A stretch of 64,000 nucleotides of DNA from BOG-1184 sp049514575 (GTDB lineage Bacteria; Fibrobacterota; Chitinivibrionia; Chitinivibrionales; Chitinispirillaceae): positions 1-64,000 of the forward strand of contig JBEKUX010000009.1 of NCBI GenBank assembly GCA_049514575.1, given 5' to 3'. This document shows, one piece after another, positions 25,750 through 34,500 of this stretch. Made by a program: the position numbers and the translations under genes. How positions within the stretch are numbered: the first letter of the stretch is position 1; the number at the start of each line of letters is the position of its first letter. Under the pieces are notes generated by a model that had not been told where the DNA came from, did no database searches, and saw only the letters and a list, made by a program, of their open reading frames with translations.

Positions 25750-27135
25750 ATGCGCATCATTGTGTCCCGGCAGCCGACTTTTCCGACCCGCCTCACGCTC
25801 CTCACCAGTGAAGAGGCGAAAAAGATTACTGATTTTTCAGGCGATGCGGGTGAAACAACGGTCCGTTACGGGAAAGGAACGGCCGACATCTACTGCGGGC
25901 TGGGCAAAAAAACAGAGCGCACGCCGGCCGCTGTCCGTTCTGCCGCTGCAAAGGGGATCCGGATGGCGCTCGATATCAAACGCTCCGCGGTTTCACTTAT
26001 CGTTCCTGCTGCATGGCAGGCAGGGATCGAAGGGGCTTTGCTCGGCGCTTACCGCTTTATCAAATACAAAAGTGAAAAGCCAACGCTCCTCGCAACGCTC
26101 GAATGCGTCGACGCCAAAATTACGCTTTCGCAGGTGCGCACGATCGAAACCGTGTGTTCCGCGGTCTCGTACGCCCGCGACCTCGTGAACGAAAACGCCT
26201 CAATCGTGACGCCGCAGCGGCTCGCGCAGGAGGCCCGCACCGTGGCAAAGGCCGGAAACCTGCGGGTCGAAATACTTGACGAGAAGCAAATTGCAAAACA
26301 AGGCCTTCATCTGCTTGCCGCAGTGGGCCAAGGCTCTGCAACGCCGCCGCGGCTGATCTTCATCGAATACACCGGCAACCGTTCCTCAAAGCAAAAAATT
26401 GCCGTTGTGGGCAAGGGCATTACCTTCGATTCCGGCGGCCAGAATCTGAAACCCACGGGCCATATCGAAACTATGCGGCAGGACATGGCAGGTGCGGCAG
26501 CCGTGCTCGGCACCATGAGGGCGATCGCAACGATCAGGCCCAAAGTTAATGTTATCGGCTGCATTGCTGCCGCGCATAACGCCATTGGCGAAAACGCCTA
26601 TTTCCCGGGCGATATTTATCCTTCATTCGCCGGAAAGACCGTTGAAATCGGTTCCACTGACGCGGAAGGGCGGCTTGTGCTTGCCGATGCAATCGCCTAT
26701 TGCCTGAAGCGCTATTCTCCGGCCCGGATCATTGATCTCGCCACACTGACCGGCGGCATTCTTCTTGCGCTCGGGGAGCTCGTTGCCGGACTTTTTTCAA
26801 ACAATGACCGACTTGCCGAGGCACTGTTCGACGCAGGCGAAAGGACCGGCGAGCGGCTCTGGCGGTTCCCGCTCTATAAGGAATACTGTGAATCGGTGAA
26901 AAGCGACCTTGCCGACCTGAGCAACCTGTCAAAATTCAAAAAGGGTTATGCGAGTTCGATCACGGGCGCCGCGTTCATTCAGGAATTTGCCGGAGAGGTG
27001 CCGTGGGCGCACCTTGACATAGCAGGAACCGCCTGGAATGAAAATGGCGCACGGGGTGAAACGCCGCAGTATGCCACCGGTTTCGGCGTGCGGCTGCTCG
27101 TGGATTATTTGAATTCATCGGGGAAACAGAAATAG
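25750..27135 (+). CDS. pepA: leucyl aminopeptidase (M17)
   Basis: 461 residues from the ATG at 25750, which has AAAGGA eight bases upstream; a longer frame upstream is not supported. M17 metal and catalytic motifs are present: VGKGITFDSGG with the catalytic Lys, MRQDMAGAAAVLG, and the signature STDAEGRLVLADA with Asp and Glu ligands. It is a cytoplasmic di-metal aminopeptidase that trims N-terminal residues. Divergent from the metal-efflux operon. The next gene starts one base after its stop, suggesting an operon with the glycerophosphodiesterase. Confidence 0.92.
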   Translation: MRIIVSRQPTFPTRLTLLTSEEAKKITDFSGDAGETTVRYGKGTADIYCGLGKKTERTPAAVRSAAAKGIRMALDIKRSAVSLIVPAAWQAGIEGALLGAYRFIKYKSEKPTLLATLECVDAKITLSQVRTIETVCSAVSYARDLVNENASIVTPQRLAQEARTVAKAGNLRVEILDEKQIAKQGLHLLAAVGQGSATPPRLIFIEYTGNRSSKQKIAVVGKGITFDSGGQNLKPTGHIETMRQDMAGAAAVLGTMRAIATIRPKVNVIGCIAAAHNAIGENAYFPGDIYPSFAGKTVEIGSTDAEGRLVLADAIAYCLKRYSPARIIDLATLTGGILLALGELVAGLFSNNDRLAEALFDAGERTGERLWRFPLYKEYCESVKSDLADLSNLSKFKKGYASSITGAAFIQEFAGEVPWAHLDIAGTAWNENGARGETPQYATGFGVRLLVDYLNSSGKQK

Positions 27136-27136
27136 C

Positions 27137-27832
27137 ATGATTACCATAGTCGCACACCGGGGTGCGCCGAAGCAGGCGCATGAGAACACGATCAAAGCGT
27201 TTCTGGCCGCAGTGGCTCTGGGCGCCGATATGGTCGAACTTGACGTGCGCAAAACCGGTGACGGCATTCTTGTGGTGTTCCATGATCCCTGGCTTTCGCG
27301 GAAAACGCGCAGTCCGCACATCGCTGACCTTACCTATAAGGAACTCAATAAGCGGGCCGCCCAAAAAAAGTTCAGCGTCCCGACGCTTGAAGAGACGCTT
27401 CGCGCACTTTCGGGGAAAATCATGCTCAACATCGAATTGAAAGAACCGGGCTGCGAAGAGGAGGTCGTCCGGCATGCGCGAAAGCTCTTCAGCCTTGACA
27501 AGTTCATAGTAACGTCGTTTAATCCAGCGATCGTTGACGCCGTGAAATCCGCCGATACAAAGGTAACTGCCGGCCTGATCTGCGCAACAGAAAAAGACCT
27601 GACTGAGTGCGGAAAAACCGCGGCCGAGATCCTGGCGCCTGAAAAAAAGCTTTTTGCCGACCAGCGCCGTCTCTTTGCCGATGGAAAAAAACAGGGGAAG
27701 AAAATCGCGGTCTGGACCGTGGACAGCACAGAGCACCTTTCACGACTGCTCGTGGACCCGGTTGTTGATGCCGTTATTACCAACCGTCCCGACCGGGCGC
27801 TGTCGCTGCGGAAGAAGCTCTGCAACAACTGA
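27137..27832 (+). CDS. glycerophosphodiester phosphodiesterase
   Basis: 231 residues, a single TIM-barrel GDPD domain without signal peptide (UgpQ type). Catalytic motifs: AHRGAPKQAHENT with the paired His and Glu, ELDVRKTGDG with the metal-binding Glu/Asp, and VVFHDP with the second His. It would hydrolyse glycerophosphodiesters to glycerol-3-phosphate and an alcohol in the cytoplasm. It follows pepA by one base and ends two bases from the convergent HPr gene. Confidence 0.92.
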   Translation: MITIVAHRGAPKQAHENTIKAFLAAVALGADMVELDVRKTGDGILVVFHDPWLSRKTRSPHIADLTYKELNKRAAQKKFSVPTLEETLRALSGKIMLNIELKEPGCEEEVVRHARKLFSLDKFIVTSFNPAIVDAVKSADTKVTAGLICATEKDLTECGKTAAEILAPEKKLFADQRRLFADGKKQGKKIAVWTVDSTEHLSRLLVDPVVDAVITNRPDRALSLRKKLCNN

Positions 27833-27833
27833 G

Positions 27834-28097
27834 TTAAATACCTGCCCCGTCGATCAGCACTGCTTCGACTTCACGCAGTGTTTTCTCCTCATCGCCTCCG
27901 TCAACGACAATCTCTATCTCCGAGCCTTCGGTGGCGGCGAGCATCAGAAGGTCGATGATGGAGCGCGCGTCGGCGCTGCTTTGCCCCTTGCGGATCACGA
28001 TTTTGGACAGGCTGTTGTTACTCTTGTCAATAATACGGCCCGCTACGCGCATGTGAAGGCCGTTTTTGGTACGGACAGTGACTTTTTTGGTGCGCAT
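27834..28097 (-). CDS. HPr-type phosphocarrier protein
   Basis: 87 residues, the usual HPr length. The phosphorylated histidine is H15 in NGLHMRVAGR (R17 also conserved) and a serine, S46, sits in the position used by HPr kinase in Gram-positive and some Gram-negative bacteria (ADARSIIDLLMLAATEG). The expected partner EI is not in the window; an EIIA is at 3525-3992. The gene is the last of the minus-strand group cysK-metY-HPr, six bases after metY. Confidence 0.92.
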   Translation of the reverse strand: MRTKKVTVRTKNGLHMRVAGRIIDKSNNSLSKIVIRKGQSSADARSIIDLLMLAATEGSEIEIVVDGGDEEKTLREVEAVLIDGAGI

Positions 28098-28103
28098 ATT
28101 TTT

Positions 28104-29396
28104 TTAAACCAGCGCGAACGCTTCGTCTAACGCGTCCGTAAGATCGTCGATGTGCTCGAGGCCGATTGACAGCCGTATGAGGTCCGGCGTAAGCCCTCCG
28201 GCACGCTGCTGCTCTTCGGATAGCTGCGAGTGCGACGTGCTTGCCGGATGCAAAATAAGGCTCTTCGCATCGCCCACGTTGGCAAGGTGCGAGAACAGCC
28301 TGATATTGTCGATCACCTTGACCGCCCCGCCGTAACCCGCTTTCAGGCCGAACACCACCATGCCGCCGAACCCTTTTGAGCAATAGTTCGACGCTGTCGG
28401 AAAGGCGGGATCAGCGGGCAGACCCGGATACCTCACCCATGCGACCTTGGGATGCTTTTTAAGATACTGCGCAACTGCAAGCGCGTTCGCGCAGTGACGT
28501 TCCATGCGCAAGGGAAGCGTTTCGATACCCTGCAGGAACACCCAGGCATTGTCCGGCGAAATGCAGGCACCGAGGTTCCGCAGCGGCACTGTTCTTACAC
28601 GTAAAGCAAACGCAATAGGCGCGAGATCGGCCGGCAGATCGTGCGCCCATCTGAGCCCGTGATAATTCGGATCGGGTTCGGTAAAGAGCGGATGGCTGCC
28701 TGCCTTCCAGTCGAATCGCCCGGCATCGGTGATGCTGCCGCCGATGGCGGTCCCGTGCCCGCCGATCCACTTGGTAAGCGAATTCACCACGATATCTGCC
28801 CCGTAGTCGATGGTCCGCAGCAGGTACGGCGTCGTAAACGTCCCATCAACGATGAGCGGCAGCCCGTGCTTGTGCGCCACTCCGGCAATAGCCTTTATAT
28901 CGGTAAAATCAAGAACCGGATTGCCGATAGTTTCGATGAAGATCGCCCGTGTTCCGGCGGTGATCGCTTTTTCAAAATTCTTCGGTTCGTGCGGGTTCAC
29001 GAACTTCACCGTGATGCCGAGTTTGGGGAGAATGGCGTCGAACTGGGTATAGGTGCCGCCATAGAGGTTGTTGGCCGAAACGATTTCATCGCCCGCCTGC
29101 GCAAGGGTAATGATCGCATAGAAAATTGCTGACGTCCCGGATGAAAGGGCGATTGATGCCGCGCCCCCTTCGAGAAGCGAAAGCCGCTGTTCAAGGACAT
29201 CGGTGGTAGGGTTGCCGAGCCGCGTATAGATGTTCCCGAGTTCCTTAAGGGCAAAAAGGTTCGCCGCGTGTGCGGTGTTTTTAAACACATAGGACGAGGT
29301 GCGATAGACCGGTACTGCACGTGAAAGCGTGGTCGGGTCCGGCGCCTGCCCTGCGTGCAATGCAAGCGTCTCAAAACGGTATTTTTTCGAAGTCAT
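28104..29396 (-). CDS. metY: O-acetylhomoserine sulfhydrylase
   Basis: 430 residues, the length of the PLP-dependent Cys/Met metabolism enzymes of MetY type, longer than MetB. Seen are FETLALHAGQ at the N-terminus, SSGTSAIFYAIITLA, the PLP-lysine block VNSLTKWIGGHGTAIGG and the C-terminal RLSIGLEHIDDLTDALDEA. It makes homocysteine (or with other thiols the matching thioether) from O-acetylhomoserine and sulfide. It follows cysK by 70 bases on the same strand, a sulfur-assimilation pair. Confidence 0.92.
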   Translation of the reverse strand: MTSKKYRFETLALHAGQAPDPTTLSRAVPVYRTSSYVFKNTAHAANLFALKELGNIYTRLGNPTTDVLEQRLSLLEGGAASIALSSGTSAIFYAIITLAQAGDEIVSANNLYGGTYTQFDAILPKLGITVKFVNPHEPKNFEKAITAGTRAIFIETIGNPVLDFTDIKAIAGVAHKHGLPLIVDGTFTTPYLLRTIDYGADIVVNSLTKWIGGHGTAIGGSITDAGRFDWKAGSHPLFTEPDPNYHGLRWAHDLPADLAPIAFALRVRTVPLRNLGACISPDNAWVFLQGIETLPLRMERHCANALAVAQYLKKHPKVAWVRYPGLPADPAFPTASNYCSKGFGGMVVFGLKAGYGGAVKVIDNIRLFSHLANVGDAKSLILHPASTSHSQLSEEQQRAGGLTPDLIRLSIGLEHIDDLTDALDEAFALV

Positions 29397-29466
29397 ATAT
29401 CGTACCTTTCTGTCGTTCGGTTTTATCTTAACTGAAAACTGATAACTGTCGACTCATGACAGCGGG

Positions 29467-30387
29467 TCACTTCTCCCACAGCCAGGTGCTTAAGTACCGC
29501 TCGCCGGTGTCCGGAAGCACTACAACGATTAATTTGTTTTTATTCTCCCCGCGTTTTGCAACTTCCAGCGCTGCCCAGAGCGCGGCGCCGGAAGAGATGC
29601 CGGCAAAGATCCCCTCTTTGCGGGCAAGTTCACGCGCAATTTTTCCGGCGTCCTCGTCTTTTACCTTGATGATTTCATCAACGACGCTCCGGTCGAATAT
29701 GTCAGGGACAAAGCCTGCGCCGATCCCCTGAATGCCGTGCCGGCCCGGCTGGCCGCCGGACAAGACAGGCGAGGTATCGGGTTCAACGGCAATGATTGAA
29801 ACGCCTTTTTTCCGCTCCTTAAGCACCTGCCCAACGCCGGAAATTGTGCCGCCGGTGCCGACGCCGGCGACAAAAATATCAACTTTGCCGTCAGTGTCGT
29901 TCCATATTTCTTCTGCGGTTGTGGAACGGTGTATCGCAACATTCGCAGGGTTCTTGAACTGCTGCAGAATGACGGCATCGGCATTCTGCTTAGCCAGTTC
30001 CTCGGCTTTTTCCACAGCGCCCCGCATGCCCTTCGGACCGTCGGTGAGTACGATCTCGGCGCCAAGCGAAAAAAGGAGCTTGCGTCGTTCCACACTCATG
30101 GTCTCTGGCATGGTAAGGATGAGCCGGTATCCTTTTACCGCGGCCACAAAGGCAAGCGCAATGCCAGTATTACCGCTTGTCGGCTCTATGAGGACGCTGC
30201 CTTTTTTCAGAATTCCCTTTTTCTCTGCGTCCTCGATCATGGCCAGCCCTATGCGGTCCTTGACGCTGGACATGGGGTTGAAAAATTCCAGTTTTACGAC
30301 AATTTCGGCGCAACCTGAATTTATGTTGTTGATCTTAACGAGAGGGGTGTTTCCGATAAGCTCGGTAATATCACGGGCTATTTTCAT
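29467..30387 (-). CDS. cysK: cysteine synthase A
   Basis: 306 residues, standard length for O-acetylserine sulfhydrylase. The PLP lysine is K43 in NPMSSVKDRIG; the substrate-binding EPTSGNTGIALA and the phosphate-binding GTGGTISGVGQVLKE loops are intact. It makes cysteine from O-acetylserine and sulfide. It heads the cysK-metY-HPr group; a promoter with repeated boxes lies just upstream. Confidence 0.95.
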   Translation of the reverse strand: MKIARDITELIGNTPLVKINNINSGCAEIVVKLEFFNPMSSVKDRIGLAMIEDAEKKGILKKGSVLIEPTSGNTGIALAFVAAVKGYRLILTMPETMSVERRKLLFSLGAEIVLTDGPKGMRGAVEKAEELAKQNADAVILQQFKNPANVAIHRSTTAEEIWNDTDGKVDIFVAGVGTGGTISGVGQVLKERKKGVSIIAVEPDTSPVLSGGQPGRHGIQGIGAGFVPDIFDRSVVDEIIKVKDEDAGKIARELARKEGIFAGISSGAALWAALEVAKRGENKNKLIVVVLPDTGERYLSTWLWEK

Positions 30388-30402
30388 TGGGCACCTTCCT
30401 TG

Positions 30403-30467
30403 TTAATATACAATTAAATTTACTATTGTTTATAATGTTTATAAACTATTGTTTGTTTAATATACAA
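30403..30467 (-). promoter_or_regulatory. cysK promoter with paired direct repeats
   Basis: On the minus strand a TTGTAT (30462-30467), an 18-base gap and TATAAA (30438-30443) form a likely promoter. Two pairs of direct repeats overlap it: plus-strand ACTATTGTTT at 30422-30431 and 30445-30454, 23 bases apart (about two helical turns), and TTAATATACAA at 30403-30413 and 30457-30467. The spacing suggests a regulator that binds as paired dimers; Rrf2/CymR- or LysR-type control of cysteine genes is an inference only. Confidence 0.55.
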
Positions 30468-30491
30468 TGTTTCATAAGGGGTGTCAAGGGT

Positions 30492-30513
30492 ATTTTAAAA
30501 CCCCTCAGGGGTT
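30492..30513 (-). terminator. intrinsic terminator after the pirin gene
   Basis: Read on the minus strand, AACCCC-TGA-GGGGTT is a 6-bp stem followed by TTAAAATA, giving a short T/A-rich tract. It lies 31 bases after the pirin stop and just before the cysK promoter, so it separates the two transcripts. Confidence 0.5.
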
Positions 30514-30543
30514 CGTTCATCGAAAAACGACGCGCACGCTCCG

Positions 30544-31398
30544 TCAGCTGCCGATGACCTTTTTTACTTTTAAAAACGTGCCTTCCTCATATTCCTTAAA
30601 AGCAAGGTCGCATTCCGCCTCGGTATTCATGACAATCGGGCCGCACCATGATACCGGCTCGTTGATGGGTTTGCCCGATACAAACAGGAACCTCGCCGGA
30701 ACGTCCTTCGTTTCAATTTTCATCTCGCCGTCTCCGGTCCGGTATACCACGCCCCCGTTTTCGACCGGACCCTGAAAATATGCCCTGCCTTCAAAAACGT
30801 AGGCAAACGTGCGGCACCCTTTTTTGCCCGCATGGATAAAATCGGAATGCGGCGCAAGCGCGACATCCAGATACTCGACATCCACGACAAGATCGCTCGC
30901 CGGTCCGGTGATGCCGTGATAGGTTCCTGCAATGACTTTCACCCTTGCCGCGCCGACATCGACATTCGGCACGGCCGACCCGAGAATGCCGCGGTACCGG
31001 GGATCCATCATCTTTTTTTTGGCAGGCAGATTGACCCAGAGCTGAAACCCGTGCATGAAACCGTCGAACCGCTGAGGCATCTCCTGATGAACAATTCCGC
31101 TGCCCGCAGTCATCCACTGAATATCACCTGAGGAGATCGTTCCTTTATTTCCCAGACTGTCTCCGTGTTCAACGACACCGTTTATCATATAGGTAACGGT
31201 CTCGATGCCGCGGTGAGGATGCCAGGGAAAACCCCTGATATAATCAGCAGGGTCATCCGAGCCGAAATGGTCCAGCAGTAAAAAGGGGTCAACGGCAGGT
31301 ACCGTGCTGAAACCGAAGATACGATGTAAACGCACGCCGGCCCCGTCAACAGTATCTCTTCCCTGCAATTTTGCGGCTATTTCTTTTAATGCTGCCAT
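30544..31398 (-). CDS. pirin family protein
   Basis: 284 residues, a two-cupin pirin. The ATG at 31398 is chosen because GGGAGGA lies directly upstream. Family marks are LLDHFGSDDPADYIRGFPWH with the metal-ligand His residues, HRGIETVTYMINGVVEHGDS and MTAGSGIVHQEMP. Bacterial pirins are metal-dependent and several have quercetinase or redox-modulating activity; the cellular role is unknown here. It stands alone between cysK and the alpha-2-macroglobulin gene. Confidence 0.92.
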   Translation of the reverse strand: MAALKEIAAKLQGRDTVDGAGVRLHRIFGFSTVPAVDPFLLLDHFGSDDPADYIRGFPWHPHRGIETVTYMINGVVEHGDSLGNKGTISSGDIQWMTAGSGIVHQEMPQRFDGFMHGFQLWVNLPAKKKMMDPRYRGILGSAVPNVDVGAARVKVIAGTYHGITGPASDLVVDVEYLDVALAPHSDFIHAGKKGCRTFAYVFEGRAYFQGPVENGGVVYRTGDGEMKIETKDVPARFLFVSGKPINEPVSWCGPIVMNTEAECDLAFKEYEEGTFLKVKKVIGS

Positions 31399-31567
31399 TT
31401 TCCTCCCACCCGTTATTGAGTACTCTGCGAACCGCCTTAATAGTAAAGCAATTATTATTCCAAAGCAGCCCGGCATTGATTTGGATTAATACCCCACGTT
31501 ACTGTGGTGGTTTTCTTAAAACCGCAAACAAATTCCCGGTTCCAGCAATCCTATAAAAGAAGCGCCA

Positions 31568-34500
31568 TTATTCAGCCACCTTTACCCTGATCCCTTCAGA
31601 ATGGCTTCCGAATTCCGGCGCATACATGCACTGGATCGACGTTATTCCGTTTGAAAAGTCGCCCTTATGGGTGACGACCAGCTCGTATTCGAACACGTAG
31701 GTGCCTTTGTTAAGGTACGAAATGAAAAAGTGCGTGGCCAGGTCTCGCGTGCTTTCGTAATAACCAAGGCCGTCCTGCCACTTATACCCGGAGAGAACGT
31801 TCAACGGCTCAAACCCTGCGGCCCGCATGTCTTTTAAATGCACGTATTCCATGTCGCGGTCGATGCGCAGTTCGATCCGCACCGTTATTTTGTCCCCGAT
31901 TTTTAAACCGCTCTTTTCCGTAACCGGGTCGAGCACCGGACCGCGGTCGCTGTTTCGCTTGACAAACAGCTTTTTGACCAGCCTGAGGGGCGTCGCGGCG
32001 CCGGTGATTTTGTCAAGTTGTTCGAAATACTGCCAGTAGAGCGCTCCCCAGGCAACGCCGGACGATCCCTTGGTGACCGTTATGGTGCCCATTTCCGGCT
32101 TGATCTCGCCGCCGCTCCACGAGGTCTTGAAATACCCTGTCCCGGCCTCAACGCTTTCGTCCTTCAGCTTTTTCGGGTCAACGACAAGGGACCCGAGGGC
32201 CACGGTGACGTCGTTTCCCGCTGCAAGCAGGTCGGTTCCGCGCAGCAGCAGCGCATAGCACGCCTCAGCGGTGGCCTTGGTGGTTTTCCAGTTCTGCGTC
32301 TGCTTGCTTTTCAGGAGCCACACCTTCATGGCCTCGACCGATGCAGTGTCGTGCGCCACTTCGTCGAACGCCTCTATGTAAAGCGCTTGGGTCTCGATGG
32401 GCGCTTCGTACCAGTGATAGCCCTCGTACATTTCCTTCCAGTACATGCCCATCTCCTCGCTCGAAAGGGAGTTCTCTTTGAGCGAACGGATGATGTGCTG
32501 CGGCAGATCGAGGACATTCATCCGGTGCAGGGCCAGCGCGATCATGGCCTGGAGGTAACGGTTGTTTCTGATCCAGTATTTGACAGCCTGCCCCTTGTAA
32601 TAGTCGTAGGCTTTCCGATTGTGTTCATTGACCGGCAGGTCACTGAAAAACGACCGCGCATAGAGGTACTGGATCTGCATATATCCCAGATTGTTTGAAT
32701 CAGGCGTTCCATGCGCCAGCACCCACTCATAGTCTTCACTGATGCGGTCGTCAAGGTAGTGCAGGCCCTTCTCCACCATGTTCCGGCAATCACGGTCATC
32801 GGTCAGGGCGATCATCTTCAGGTTCCGCAGACGGCCGAACCCGGTAATGATATACTGGGTGATGAACCGGTCGTCGGGCATGCCTTCAAACCAGGGCCAG
32901 CCGCCGCTTGCGAGCTGCATTTTGGCAAGCCTGCGTTTGGCTGCATCCAGCTCATTGGACATCCTGTTTAGGTCGAACAGCAGGCCGATCCGTTTTTTGC
33001 TTTCAGACTCGTTCTTGCCCTCGAGCACCCACGGCGCCTCTTCGAGAAGAGCGCTTTTAAGCTCCTGGTTCTTCTCCAGGTTCGAAAGCAGGGCTCCGGA
33101 CGCGCTGCTTTTCCACGAATCAAATACCGCCTTGATCTTTGGCGTTGAGTTTGCTATGCCGGTCGCAATGGTGTTGGCGTAGTATCGGGCAAAGGTCTGT
33201 TCCGCACACTCATAGGGATATTCCATAAGATACGGCAGCGCCTGCACTGCATACCAGGCGGGATTCTGCGTGAATTCAAGCGTCAGTTTATGGTTGCGAA
33301 GCGTGGCGGATTTGCTGTTTTGCGAAACCAGTTTTCCGAAAACGAATTTCTTCGTCCCCCTGGTGCGCATAGGTAAAGGCATGGTTTCGGTGACGAGCAT
33401 CCGGTTCGTTACGAGCGGCAGCGTGTTCTCTTCGCCGTCGGAAAAATCGCCTGCCTTTGCCACAATCCGCGCTGCCACGGCCGGAACATTTTCGGGAACG
33501 CTGATATCCCAGCCCACGGCGGTGGACAGCCCTTTGTTGATCGTTACGTTTCTGACCGGGCTTGTATTACCGAAGAAGGAGTCAACTGGTTTCATGGTGG
33601 TCGCGTCAAAAAGCATGAGCTGCGCCGATCCCGAGAGATCCTTGCCCGAGAGGTTGGTGATTTTTGCGGACAGGGTGATCCGGTCGTTCTCCCGCAAAAA
33701 ACGCGGCAGATTGGGCATGACCATGAGGTCCTTCTGGGTGACGAGTTCTTTTGAAACCATGCCGTAGCAGAGGTCCTTCGTATGGGCAAACCCGAGCATT
33801 TTCCAGCGCGTCAAGGCTTCGGGCATGGTGAAGGACACAACGACCTCGCCCTTTTCGTCGGTGGTAAGATGAGGGTAGAAAAACGCGGTCTCATTTAGGT
33901 TGGTTCGAGCCTTGACTGTTGACAGTCCGCTTTCCTGGACCTTTCGTGCCGCAACCGGAGCAGAAACTTTTAGTTCCCCTCCGGCCGCTGCAGAAGCGAC
34001 GTTAACCGCGGTTTTTTTTAAGGCCATGGCCTCCCCTTTTGCCCGTGATGCCTCCGGCGCGGGCGCCGCCATCGGAGCTGCTTTATCCTCTTCCTCAAAC
34101 GCCATTCCCAGCCTCGCACGGCGGCCGCCATATCCCCCACCGTAATAATACCCGCCTTCAAACCCGAACCAGTTAAGGTACGGGTACTGCATTGACGGAG
34201 AAGAAGCGCTCTCGTTCCATCCTTCGCTGAATACCTGTGCGGCCGCAGCGCCGAACTGGCTGCTCATGTCCCACAGAAGGACCGAACCGTAACAGGGGTA
34301 GATGTCGAACTGCCATGAGTGCGGCCTGAACGCATCGAGCGAGGCGTCATAAAGGCATGCCACCATTTCGGCAGCAACCTTGTCCCCTTTCTTTCCGGTA
34401 ATTCTGATTCTCCACTCCTCTTTCTGTCCCGGCTGCAGTTTGTTCCGGAACGTCTCAAACGTGATCGCGAGGTCCTTGTTGGTCCAGGGCACCGAAATCG

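Noticed and set aside
29397..29466. possible SAM riboswitch before metY
   Set aside because: Only 70 bases lie between cysK and metY and they hold no riboswitch core or terminator.
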